A DNA stretch of 64,000 bases from Zoogloeaceae bacterium. GTDB lineage: Bacteria > Pseudomonadota > Gammaproteobacteria > Burkholderiales > Rhodocyclaceae. The translations under genes and the position numbers were made by a program. Location of the stretch: contig JACKLZ010000002.1 in NCBI GenBank assembly GCA_024235675.1, positions 367,501 through 431,500 of the forward strand, given 5' to 3'. Below the pieces are notes generated by a model. The model did no database searches, was not told the DNA's origin, and saw only the letters and a list, made by a program, of their open reading frames with translations. Numbering within the stretch: the stretch's first letter is position 1; every line of letters begins with the position of its first letter. Of the stretch, positions 53,485 through 62,682 are shown one piece after another.

Positions 53485-53502
53485 CCCCGGGCATGCCCGG
53501 GG
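53485..53502. repeat. Perfect 18-bp palindrome between ccoP and ccoG
   Basis: The sequence CCCCGGGCATGCCCGGGG is fully self-complementary. On the minus strand it is followed by ATATTTG rather than a T-run, so it may be an mRNA-processing or partial-attenuation hairpin that sets ccoP above ccoG. Confidence 0.6.
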
Positions 53503-53550
53503 ACAGATGCTCGTCCAACTGACAGACTGACAGTACTGCCTGGCTGCAGA

Positions 53551-54471
53551 TTACTTGGCTGCAGTCTTGTCTGACAGCCCATACACGTAAGCCGCCAACA
53601 GGTGCGCCTTGTCGTTGCCCAGGAAGGCTTCGAATGCCGGCATCCGGTTGCTGCGACCCTTGGTAATGGTCTCGATGATCGTTGCCTTCGACGAACCATA
53701 CAGCCAGGTTTCATCGGTCAGATTCGGCGCGCCGACGGCGTGCGTCCCTTTCGCGTCCGCACCGTGACAGGCCGCGCAGTTCTGCTCGAACAGCTCCTTG
53801 CCCCGACCGGCACGCAGTGAGTCATGAGCCAGACCGGAAAGCGAACGCACATAGTTGGCAACATCTTCGGTGCCGTCGCCACCCAGCGCACCGCCCATCG
53901 GCGGCATCATGCCCTGACGACCGCCAAGGATCGTGGTCTTGATCACGTCGGGCTCGCCGCCATACAGCCAGTCATTGTCGGCCAGGTTCGGGAAACCCTT
54001 GGCACCGCGCGCGTCGCCGCCATGACACTGCGCACAGTAGGTCAGGAACAAACGACGCCCCATCGCCTTGGCTTCTGGATCCGCAGCAACGGCAGCCAGG
54101 TCCATTTCGGCATACTTCTTGAAAATCGGCGCGTAGGTGGCCTCGGCTTTGGTCATTTCGCCGTCGTACTGCCCGGCGGACGACCAACCCAAGAAACCTT
54201 TGACATTACCGAATCCCGGGTAAGCCGCCATATAGAAGATCGCGAAAAACACCGTGATCCAATACAGATACTTCCACCACTGCGGCAGCGGGTTGTTGTA
54301 CTCGGCCAGCGTTTCATCCCAAATGTGCCCGTGCAGTTCAACCTTTTCGCCCTTCTTGGCGCCTTTTCCTTCGCCCATATTGGACATCAGAATGAATACA
54401 CAGAACGCGATGCTCAGGCTCACAAGAACCATCACATAGGCGTTCCAGAAGCCGCTCACAAAGTCAGCCAT
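53551..54471 (-). CDS. ccoP: cbb3 cytochrome oxidase subunit III (dihaem)
   Basis: A 306-residue membrane-anchored cytochrome that passes electrons to CcoO. Two N-terminal membrane helices (about 10-30 and 60-82) are followed by two c-type domains with CAQCH and CAACH and Met ligands in GMMPPMGG and NRMPAF. The start at 54469-54471 gives MADFVSGFWNAY; a longer frame upstream overlaps ccoQ and is unsupported. Confidence 0.97.
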   Translation of the reverse strand: MADFVSGFWNAYVMVLVSLSIAFCVFILMSNMGEGKGAKKGEKVELHGHIWDETLAEYNNPLPQWWKYLYWITVFFAIFYMAAYPGFGNVKGFLGWSSAGQYDGEMTKAEATYAPIFKKYAEMDLAAVAADPEAKAMGRRLFLTYCAQCHGGDARGAKGFPNLADNDWLYGGEPDVIKTTILGGRQGMMPPMGGALGGDGTEDVANYVRSLSGLAHDSLRAGRGKELFEQNCAACHGADAKGTHAVGAPNLTDETWLYGSSKATIIETITKGRSNRMPAFEAFLGNDKAHLLAAYVYGLSDKTAAK

Positions 54472-54475
54472 ATCC

Positions 54476-54658
54476 TTATCCTTCCTTCCGTTGCTGACCC
54501 GGATCCTTCCGGGCCGGCAGATCGTCATCGGTGAAGGGCAGTTGCGCCGCTTCGTCAAATCCTTCCTTGGCCGACTTGCTGTACGCCCAGAAGCAGATGC
54601 CCAGGAAGCACACCAGACCCGCCACGGTCAGGATTGAACGCATAACGTTGATATCCAC
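54476..54658 (-). CDS. ccoQ: cbb3 oxidase subunit IV (CcoQ)
   Basis: A 60-residue protein with one membrane helix (about residues 8-26, ILTVAGLVCFLGICFWAY) and a charged tail. CcoQ stabilises the complex against oxygen. It lies between ccoO (17-nt gap) and ccoP (4-nt gap). Confidence 0.93.
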   Translation of the reverse strand: MDINVMRSILTVAGLVCFLGICFWAYSKSAKEGFDEAAQLPFTDDDLPARKDPGQQRKEG

Positions 54659-54675
54659 GACGCTACCTCACCCTC

Positions 54676-55296
54676 TCACTGCACGTTCTGAAGCGCAAGA
54701 CCCATACCCTGAAGGTACGCGATCAATGCATCCATTTCGGTCTTGCCTTCGAGGGCCGCCTTGGCGCCGGCAATCTCCTCGTCCGAGTACTTGTGCAGAC
54801 CAACCTTGTTCAGCGCGCGCATCTTGTCTTCGATGTCGCTCACCGAGGCCGGACGCTCCAGCCAGGGGAAGGCCGGCATGTTCGACTCGGGCACCACATC
54901 ACGCGGGTTATGCAGGTGAATGCGATGCCATTCGTCCGAGTAACGACCGCCGACACGGGCCAGGTCCGGCCCCGTGCGCTTGGAGCCCCACTGGAAGGGG
55001 TGGTCATAGACGAACTCGCCTGCGACCGAGTAGTGACCGTAGCGCTCGGTTTCTGCGCGGAAGGGACGAATCATCTGCGAGTGGCAGTTGTAGCAGCCTT
55101 CGCGGACATACACGTCACGCCCGACCAGCCTGACCGGGTCGTAGGGTTTGACCATTTCATTGGCCGGTGTGGTCAGCGACTTCTGGAAGAACAGCGGAAC
55201 GATCTCCACCAATCCACCAATGCTGATCACCAGCAGCGTCAGGACAATCATCCAGCCGACGCTGCGCTCGATAAAATCGTGTTTCGATTGAGCCAT
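54676..55296 (-). CDS. ccoO: cbb3 oxidase subunit II (monohaem)
   Basis: A 206-residue cytochrome c subunit. An N-terminal anchor (about 13-32) is followed by a c-type haem motif CYNCHSQMIRP and the axial Met in ESNMPAFPWL. It lies 15 nt after ccoN and 17 nt before ccoQ in a tight operon. Confidence 0.97.
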   Translation of the reverse strand: MAQSKHDFIERSVGWMIVLTLLVISIGGLVEIVPLFFQKSLTTPANEMVKPYDPVRLVGRDVYVREGCYNCHSQMIRPFRAETERYGHYSVAGEFVYDHPFQWGSKRTGPDLARVGGRYSDEWHRIHLHNPRDVVPESNMPAFPWLERPASVSDIEDKMRALNKVGLHKYSDEEIAGAKAALEGKTEMDALIAYLQGMGLALQNVQ

Positions 55297-55311
55297 TTTC
55301 GTCTCTCCGGA

Positions 55312-56736
55312 TTAGGCGTGTGCGGCCTGAGGCGCGACCACCGGTGCGCTATAGGCTTTCTGACCAGCGATCGTCTTCACCATGTTGTAGAACATGATGA
55401 GCATGCCGCTAAGGAAGAGCACACCGCCGAGCAGGCGGATCGACCAGAACGGATAGCTGGCCTTCACCGACTCAACGAAGGAGTAGGTCAGCGTGCCATC
55501 CGGGTTGGTGGCGCGCCACATCAGACCCTGCATCACACCGGCAATCCACATCGAGGCGATGTACAGCACGACGCCAATGGTCGCAATCCAGAAGTGGGTG
55601 GTGATCAGCTTGGTCGAGTACATCTCGGTTTTGCCATACATGCGCGGCAGCAGGTAGTACATCGCGCCGATCGACACCATGGCCACCCAGCCCAGCGCAC
55701 CCGAGTGCACATGGCCAACCGTCCAGTCGGTGTAGTGCGACAGCGCATTCACGGTCTTCACCGACATCATCGGACCTTCGAAGGTCGACATGCCGTAGAA
55801 GGACAGCGAGGTAATCAGGAACTTGAGGATCGGATCGGTACGCAGCTTATGCCAGGCACCGGACAGGGTCATGATGCCGTTGATCATGCCACCCCACGAC
55901 GGTGCGAGCAGAATCAACGAGAAGACCATACCCACGGACTGGGTCCAGTCCGGCAGCGCGGTGTAGTGCAGGTGGTGCGAACCGGCCCACATGTACGTAA
56001 AGATCAGCGCCCAGAAGTGAACCACCGACAGACGATAGGAGTACACCGGGCGATCGGCCTGCTTCGGCACGAAGTAATACATCATGCCCAGGAAGCCGGC
56101 GGTCAGGAAGAAGCCCACCGCGTTGTGGCCATACCACCACTGGATCATGGCGTCCTGCACACCGGCATAGGCCGAGTAGGACTTGGTCAGGCTGACCGGA
56201 ATCGCTGCGCTGTTGACGATGTGTAGCAATGCCACCGCCAGGATGAACGCACCGTAGAACCAGTTGGCCACATAGATGTGAGACGTCTTGCGCTTGGCAA
56301 TCGTGCCAAAGAAGACAATCGCGTAGGAAACCCACACCACCGCAATCAGGATATCGATCGGCCACTCGAGCTCGGCGTATTCCTTGCTGGAGGTAATGCC
56401 CAGCGGCAAGGTAATCGCGGCAAGCACGATGACGAGCTGCCAGCCCCAGAACGTAAATGACGCCAACTTGGGTGCAAACAAGGGCACATGGTTCGTGCGC
56501 TGCACCACATAGTAAGACGTTGCAAACAGCGCACAGCCGCCAAAAGCGAAAATCACGGCGTTAGTGTGTAGCGGGCGCAGCCGACCAAAGTGGAACCACT
56601 CGGCGAAGTTCAGTTCGGGCCATACGAGCTGTGCTGCGACGATCACGCCGACCAGCATGCCCACAATCCCCCACACCACCGTCATGATGGCGAACTGGCG
56701 CACGACTTTATAGTTGTAAGTCGCTTGCGATTGCAT
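55312..56736 (-). CDS. ccoN: cbb3 oxidase catalytic subunit I
   Basis: A 474-residue 12-helix subunit carrying haem b and the haem b3-CuB site of the high-affinity oxidase. Helix motifs include HTNAVIFAFGG (low-spin haem His), YGHNAVGFFLT (CuB His with cross-linked Tyr region), HFWALIFTYMWAGSHHLHY (two CuB His) and TVGHVHSGALGW (haem ligands). The ATG at 56734-56736 follows AGAGGTG by 6 nt; a GTG three codons earlier overlaps it. It is the first gene of the cco operon, with an FNR-type promoter upstream. Confidence 0.97.
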   Translation of the reverse strand: MQSQATYNYKVVRQFAIMTVVWGIVGMLVGVIVAAQLVWPELNFAEWFHFGRLRPLHTNAVIFAFGGCALFATSYYVVQRTNHVPLFAPKLASFTFWGWQLVIVLAAITLPLGITSSKEYAELEWPIDILIAVVWVSYAIVFFGTIAKRKTSHIYVANWFYGAFILAVALLHIVNSAAIPVSLTKSYSAYAGVQDAMIQWWYGHNAVGFFLTAGFLGMMYYFVPKQADRPVYSYRLSVVHFWALIFTYMWAGSHHLHYTALPDWTQSVGMVFSLILLAPSWGGMINGIMTLSGAWHKLRTDPILKFLITSLSFYGMSTFEGPMMSVKTVNALSHYTDWTVGHVHSGALGWVAMVSIGAMYYLLPRMYGKTEMYSTKLITTHFWIATIGVVLYIASMWIAGVMQGLMWRATNPDGTLTYSFVESVKASYPFWSIRLLGGVLFLSGMLIMFYNMVKTIAGQKAYSAPVVAPQAAHA

Positions 56737-56810
56737 GTGAGTCACCTCTTAGAATTAAAACCTGGAACCCCCCTGCATACTGGCATGGCTGCCGAATATG
56801 CACCGGACGA

Positions 56811-56851
56811 AGAATACGCTTAGACCGGGACGAGCTTTTGATACAGGTCAA
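56811..56851 (-). promoter_or_regulatory. FNR-type class II promoter of ccoN
   Basis: On the minus strand the box TTGACCTGTATCAA (56838-56851) matches 9 of 10 consensus positions. After exactly 21 bp comes TATTCT (56811-56816). Transcription would start near 56804, leaving a leader of about 68 nt before ccoN. Confidence 0.8.
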
Positions 56852-56918
56852 TATTGTATTGCACTGCAAGATACGCGCAAAGCCTTGACGTAATGGAGGT
56901 TAAGGGTATACGAGGCGC

Positions 56919-56946
56919 AAAAAAAAGGGTGCGTTTGCACGCACCC
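56919..56946 (-). terminator. Strong rho-independent terminator upstream of ccoN
   Basis: On the minus strand GGGTGCGT and ACGCACCC form a perfect 8-bp stem around a GCAA tetraloop, followed by eight T. It stops transcripts coming from ccoS and from the FNR promoter at 57031-57071, so ccoN depends on its own promoter. Confidence 0.93.
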
Positions 56947-57024
56947 CCAACCCCAACAGAGAGACTTGAAACCGTTTGATTGGCAGTCCCACGCCGCGCT
57001 GCCGCGGCCCTTGCCAATACCCAT
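56919..57024 (-). ncRNA. Candidate FNR-dependent small RNA between ccoS and ccoN
   Basis: A free-standing unit of about 105 nt. Its promoter (57031-57071) predicts a start near 57024, and an intrinsic terminator ends it near 56919. The predicted RNA opens with a hairpin in which ATTGGCA (57012-57018) pairs with TGCCAAT (56979-56985), enclosing an inner CCGCG-GCAG-CGCGG stem; a single-stranded stretch with a CU-rich run then leads to the terminator stem with a GCAA loop. No credible protein is encoded. FNR-dependent regulatory RNAs (FnrS in enterics, AniS in Neisseria) are known, so this is plausible, but homology is not claimed. It could also be a processed 3' end of the ccoIS mRNA. Confidence 0.6.
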
Positions 57025-57030
57025 GTGCGT

Positions 57031-57071
57031 AGTATGACTTTGCGCAAAGCAGGGGCGTTGACATGGATCAA
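57031..57071 (-). promoter_or_regulatory. FNR-type class II promoter upstream of the candidate small RNA
   Basis: On the minus strand the box TTGATCCATGTCAA (57058-57071; TTGACATGGATCAA on plus) is followed after exactly 21 bp by CATACT (57031-57036). The geometry equals that of the ccoN promoter. The transcript can only run about 105 nt before meeting the terminator. Confidence 0.75.
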
Positions 57072-57099
57072 TCTGAAAAAATTGAGCGCCACAAGGCGG

Positions 57100-57315
57100 T
57101 CAGTCTCCGTCTCGGCTGTCTGGCTCAGCAGGGGTATCTGCCTTGGAATCACTGGCTTTTGTCTCCGACGGCGGACGGTCGTCATCCATCATCAGTCGAT
57201 AGGCCGGCCCCTCGAGATCGTCAAACTGTCCCGAACGCACCGACCACCAGAACAGCAGTCCGATCACGAAGACCAGCAAAACTGAAAGCGGAATCAGCAG
57301 ATACAGACTATTCAT
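57100..57315 (-). CDS. ccoS: cbb3 oxidase maturation protein CcoS
   Basis: A 71-residue protein with one N-terminal membrane helix (MNSLYLLIPLSVLLVFVIGL) followed by the conserved GQFDDLEGPAYRLMMDDD segment. CcoS is required for cofactor insertion into the oxidase. The ATG at 57313-57315 sits just after the ccoI stop; a GTG at 57319-57321 would overlap it. Confidence 0.94.
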   Translation of the reverse strand: MNSLYLLIPLSVLLVFVIGLLFWWSVRSGQFDDLEGPAYRLMMDDDRPPSETKASDSKADTPAEPDSRDGD

Positions 57316-57317
57316 GG

Positions 57318-59786
57318 TCACTCACGCGCCGATCGCCCACGCTGCAAGCGCAACGCATTGAGCACAACAAAAAGGGAACTGGCCGACATGCCGATACCTG
57401 CCATCCAAGGGGTCACCCACCCGGCAACGGCCAGCGGAATGGCCAGAAAATTGTAGCCGAACGACCAATACAGATTTTGCCGAATGATCTTCAGCGTGCG
57501 CCGTGCCAGCACGATGCCCTCGGTCAGCGCCATCATCTGGCCGCCCAGGAGCACGATGTCGGCGTGCGTCCGCGCCAGTTCCGTGCCCTCGCCCATCGCA
57601 ATCGACACATGGGCCTTGGCGAGCACCGGCGCATCATTGACGCCATCACCGACCATCGCCACCACATGCCCCTGCGCCTGAAGCGCTTCGATGGCCGCAT
57701 GCTTGTCCTGCGGCGAGAGCCCGCCTGCGGCATTCGCCACGCCAAGTTTGTCAGCAAAGGCCTTGACCGTCTGCGGCGCATCGCCGCTCAGGATGCCCAA
57801 GGCCAGACCGTGAGACGCCATCCACTGCAGCGCCTCGCGCGCCTGGGGTCGGGTTTCATCTTCCAGTAACAAGATCGCCAGCCAGCCCTTGTCGCCCCCC
57901 AAGAACACGGGCGTACGGGCGTCGTCCGGGGCCGGGCGGAGAGCCGCTGGCAGCGGCGACCCCGCCAGCTCGCCAACAAAATCCTCACGACCGATGCGGT
58001 AGCGCCCGCCATCGATCATGCCTTCGACGCCTCGCCCGGTCTGCGCCATGACGGCCATGGCCTGCTTGCGCACACCCTGCGACGCCGCCCGCACGCCCGA
58101 CGCAATGGCATGTTCCGAGCCCTGCTCCAGCGCAGCGGCGATGGCCAGCGCGGTCTTGCGATCAACCCCTTCGGCCGTGTGAATGTCAGCCAGACGCACC
58201 GCGCCTTCGGTCAGCGTCCCGGTCTTGTCGAACATGATGGTGTCTGCGCTCGCCAAGGCTTCAATCGCGTGACCGCGGGTGACCAGCACGCCGCGCCGGG
58301 CCAGCGCGTCCGACGCCACGGTGAGCGCCGCCGGCGTGGCCAGCGACAGGGCGCAGGGACAACTCACCACCAGCACCGACACAAACACCCACAGCGCCCG
58401 ATCGGCATCCACCAGATACCAGCCAATCCCCGCCGATACCGCCAGCACGATCAGCGCTGCAATGAAGTAGCCGGCGATGCGGTCCGCGTGCCGCACCAGT
58501 TGGGGCTTTTCGGTGGCGGCGCGCTCCATCAATCGCAAAATGGCGGCCAGGCGTGTGGCGTCGCCGACCTGCTCGACTTCGACCACCACCGGACTGCTGA
58601 TATTCAGGCTTCCGCCGGTCACCACTGCGCCCACCGCCTTGGGCACCGGCCGGCTCTCGCCGGTCAGCAAGGATTCGTCCGCGGCGCTTTCGCCGTCGAC
58701 CACCCGACCGTCGGCGGGAATCGCCTCACCGGGCTTGACCCGGACGCGATCACCGGGCACCAGCGTCGACACAGGTACGCGCTCATCGCTGCCATCGGGC
58801 AGCACGCGCTCGGCAAAAGCCGGCAAGACCTTGCCCAAGGCCTCCACCCCGCGCACCGCCTTCTGCCGGGCGATCATTTCGAGATAGCGGCCGCACAGCA
58901 AAAAGAACACGAACATCGCGACCGAATCGAAATACACCTCGCCCGACGCGATCACCGTCGCGTAGCAACTCGCCGCAAACGCGCTACCAACCCCCAAGGC
59001 CACCGGCACATCCATGCCCAGACGCATCAAGCGCACGTCGCGCCATGCCCGCTGAAAGAAGGGCGCAGCCGAGTACAGCACCACGGGCACGGTCAGCACC
59101 AGACTGGCCCAGCGCAAGAGCTGGTCGATATCAGCGGTGATGTCGCCCTCGCCCGCCACATAGGCCGGGATGGCATACATCATCACCTGCATCATCCCGA
59201 AGCCGGCCACAAACAGGCGCCACAAGGCGCTGCGGCGCTCGCGCCGGGCGATCTCCTCCGAGCGCGCTTCGTCGTAAGGATAGGCGCGATAGCCGATAGC
59301 CTGGATGGCGCCGAGAATGTCTGACAGCTTGACCCGCTCGGCGTCCCAGCGGACGCGGGCGCGACGGGTCGCGTAGTTGATCTCGATCGCCTCCACACCC
59401 GGCAGCCGCGCCACATGTTGCTCGTTCAGCCACACGCAGGCCGCACAGGTGATGCCCTCGAGCAAGAGCGAGGCCTCGCGGCTGTGCTCGCCGAGGGGGC
59501 GGACAAAGGACTTCTGGAAATCGGGATGATCAAACAGACCGAGCTCGCCGAGCGCTTCGGGCAAGGCTTCCTTGCGCGACTCGGGCAAGGCATCCCGATG
59601 GCGGTAGTAGTCGGTCAAGCCAGTGTCCACAATCGCCTGCGCCACCGCCTGACAGCCCGCGCAGCACATGTGACGGCGCTCGCCGCCAATCACCACGTCG
59701 TACCGCGCGCCATCGGGCGCAGGCAGCCCGCAGTGGTAGCACTCGCCGCCGTCATCAACCGCTGCGTCGGATCGATCAGACACCAT
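57318..59786 (-). CDS. ccoI: cbb3-type copper P-ATPase CcoI
   Basis: An 822-residue copper ATPase that loads CuB of the cbb3 oxidase. The N-terminus has a ferredoxin-like metal-binding extension with CYHCGLP and MCCAGCQAV, then an HMA domain with GITCAAC, eight membrane helices, ion motif C476-P-C478, DKTGTLTEG and GDGVNDAPVL. The N-terminal zinc-ribbon-like extension separates CcoI/CtpA-type from CopA. It lies upstream of ccoS; no FNR box was found before it. Confidence 0.95.
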   Translation of the reverse strand: MVSDRSDAAVDDGGECYHCGLPAPDGARYDVVIGGERRHMCCAGCQAVAQAIVDTGLTDYYRHRDALPESRKEALPEALGELGLFDHPDFQKSFVRPLGEHSREASLLLEGITCAACVWLNEQHVARLPGVEAIEINYATRRARVRWDAERVKLSDILGAIQAIGYRAYPYDEARSEEIARRERRSALWRLFVAGFGMMQVMMYAIPAYVAGEGDITADIDQLLRWASLVLTVPVVLYSAAPFFQRAWRDVRLMRLGMDVPVALGVGSAFAASCYATVIASGEVYFDSVAMFVFFLLCGRYLEMIARQKAVRGVEALGKVLPAFAERVLPDGSDERVPVSTLVPGDRVRVKPGEAIPADGRVVDGESAADESLLTGESRPVPKAVGAVVTGGSLNISSPVVVEVEQVGDATRLAAILRLMERAATEKPQLVRHADRIAGYFIAALIVLAVSAGIGWYLVDADRALWVFVSVLVVSCPCALSLATPAALTVASDALARRGVLVTRGHAIEALASADTIMFDKTGTLTEGAVRLADIHTAEGVDRKTALAIAAALEQGSEHAIASGVRAASQGVRKQAMAVMAQTGRGVEGMIDGGRYRIGREDFVGELAGSPLPAALRPAPDDARTPVFLGGDKGWLAILLLEDETRPQAREALQWMASHGLALGILSGDAPQTVKAFADKLGVANAAGGLSPQDKHAAIEALQAQGHVVAMVGDGVNDAPVLAKAHVSIAMGEGTELARTHADIVLLGGQMMALTEGIVLARRTLKIIRQNLYWSFGYNFLAIPLAVAGWVTPWMAGIGMSASSLFVVLNALRLQRGRSARE

Positions 59787-59877
59787 AGACCTCGATGAAA
59801 AACCCGGTGCACATTGCGCCGCACCAACCGACGCCTTGTATCACACTTGCGCGGGCGCCCCAAACCAAGCGCCCATG

Positions 59878-59906
59878 AAAAACGCGACCACCCGGGTCGC
59901 GTTTTT
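59878..59906 (-). terminator. Terminator after the SDR dehydrogenase gene
   Basis: AAAAACGCGACC and GGTCGCGTTTTT style halves form an 11-bp symmetric stem with T-runs on both strands, about 20 nt past the SDR stop and about 90 nt before ccoI. Confidence 0.88.
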
Positions 59907-59925
59907 GTCCGGCAACACCGCTCAA

Positions 59926-60693
59926 TTACTTCGGCGCCATGCGGATCGAGCCGTCCAGACGAATCACCTCGCCATTCAGATAGCTGTTCTCGGCAATATG
60001 ACGCACCAGCGCCGCGTACTCCGACGGCTTGCCCATGCGCGAGGGGAAGGGCACCATTTTGCCCAGCGCATCCTGCACCTCGGCCGGCATGCCCATCAGC
60101 ATTGGCGTTTCCATGATGCCCGGAGCGATGGTCATTACCCGGATTCCCGAGCGCGCCAGTTCGCGTGCCACCGGCAGGGTCAGCGCCACCACGCCGCCTT
60201 TGGACGCCGCATAGGCCGCCTGACCGATCTGGCCATCAAAAGCGGCCACGGAGGCGGTGCTGACGATCACGCCACGCTCGCCCATGGCGTTCGGTGCGTT
60301 CTGGCTCATCGCTTCGGCGGCCAGGCGAATCATGTTGAAGGTACCGACCAGATTGATCCCCACCACCTTGGCGAAGGAATCGAGCCGATGCGCGCCATCG
60401 CGCCCGACCACTTTTTCTGCTGGCGCCACGCCGGCACAGTTCACCAGGCCGGTGACCGGGCCAAAGGCTTCGGCGGCCGCGGCGAAGGCGGCTCGCGCGC
60501 TGGTCTCATCGGTGACGTCGGTTTTCACAAAGCGCGCCTTGGCACCGAGCTCGGCCGCGCGCGCCTCGCCGGCGTCGACGTTCACATCGGCCAGCACCAC
60601 GCTACCGCCGGCCTCGACCACCATCTGTGCCGTCGCGGCGCCCAGTCCGGACCCACCACCCGTCACAACAAATACGCTGCCTTTCAAATCCAT
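59926..60693 (-). CDS. Short-chain dehydrogenase, 3-hydroxyacyl-CoA dehydrogenase (HSD10) type
   Basis: A 255-residue NAD(P)-dependent Rossmann enzyme. The cofactor motif TGGGSGLGAATA is at about residues 12-23, followed by LADVN, the NCAGV strand (about 85-89) and the catalytic YAASK (about 155-159). The internal pattern (ARFVKTDVTDE, then a long insertion before GINLVGTFN) resembles HSD10-like 3-hydroxyacyl-CoA dehydrogenases of fatty-acid and isoleucine breakdown rather than PhaB. The start at 60691-60693 gives MDLKGSVFVV. A strong palindromic operator lies 40-60 nt upstream. Confidence 0.87.
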   Translation of the reverse strand: MDLKGSVFVVTGGGSGLGAATAQMVVEAGGSVVLADVNVDAGEARAAELGAKARFVKTDVTDETSARAAFAAAAEAFGPVTGLVNCAGVAPAEKVVGRDGAHRLDSFAKVVGINLVGTFNMIRLAAEAMSQNAPNAMGERGVIVSTASVAAFDGQIGQAAYAASKGGVVALTLPVARELARSGIRVMTIAPGIMETPMLMGMPAEVQDALGKMVPFPSRMGKPSEYAALVRHIAENSYLNGEVIRLDGSIRMAPK

Positions 60694-60732
60694 TGCCCTG
60701 TCCTCGCGAAAGTTATCCGGAACACAATAGGC

Positions 60733-60753
60733 GACGTTGACGTCAACGTCAAC
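60733..60753. promoter_or_regulatory. Palindromic operator upstream of SDR gene
   Basis: GTTGACGT-CA-ACGTCAAC (60736-60753) is a perfect 8-2-8 inverted repeat, and GACGTTGAC/GTCAACGTC (60733-60750) is a second overlapping perfect palindrome. The form resembles operators described for MerR-family LiuR regulators of branched-chain amino-acid and acyl-CoA degradation genes; the assignment is from memory of that motif. No such regulator gene lies nearby. Confidence 0.6.
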
Positions 60754-60936
60754 AACAGAACCCCGCCGCCGATTCACCGACTCAGCATGCCACGCGTATC
60801 ACGCACTGTCGCGGCGCGAAGACGACCGGTCATCGCCACCCGGGCCGCTGCTGTCACACGACCGAGGTGTTTGAGACGAGCGCAGCCGCTAGAATAGAGC
60901 GCTTACGTCGCCCACATCACAACAACAGGACGCCAC

Positions 60937-62379
<1,443 letters not shown>

Positions 62380-62396
62380 TTTAGCTTCAGCATTCA

Positions 62397-62431
62397 CGGT
62401 CGCCCGCTCTGCTAGACTGGCGGCCGTTTTC
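62397..62431 (+). terminator. Terminator after pyk
   Basis: CGGTCGCC and GGCGGCCG form an 8-bp stem (one G-T pair) with a 14-nt loop, followed by TTTTC. It lies about 18 nt after the pyk stop. Confidence 0.65.
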
Positions 62432-62440
62432 AGTTCGCGC

Positions 62441-62652
62441 TCCGGTGTCCGTTGCGAAACGGAAGAATCGGGAATGCGGTGAAGTGGTCGGGACTTTCTA
62501 CGGTCACCAAGTCCGCAACGTGCCCAACGCTGTGAGGGGGATGTCTGCCGCAACATGCCACTGCCCAACCGGGCGGGAAGGCGCGGCAGACGCTGAACCC
62601 GAGTCAGAAGACCGGCCGGAGTGCGTTTTCATCGGCAGCAAGGCCCGGCTGT
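62441..62652 (+). promoter_or_regulatory. Cobalamin riboswitch upstream of bluB
   Basis: The leader carries the ordered conserved blocks of the B12 riboswitch: CCGGTGTCCG, then GGGAATGCGGTG, CAACGCTGTGA, the B12-box GCCACTG with CGGGAAGG, and the downstream CCCGAGTCAGAAGACCGGCC. The junction near 62514-62534 is somewhat divergent. The aptamer ends about 30 nt before the bluB ATG with no T-run, suggesting control of translation initiation rather than termination. The downstream gene makes the lower ligand of B12, which fits. Confidence 0.9.
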
Positions 62653-62682
62653 CGTGCACTACGCTTGAATCAAGGGGACTCC

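Noticed and set aside
56820..57185. Minus-strand open frame of 121 codons between ccoS and ccoN
   Set aside because: It runs through an intrinsic terminator and two FNR promoters, has no ribosome-binding site and an Arg-rich artefact-like composition; the region is better explained as regulatory DNA and a small RNA.
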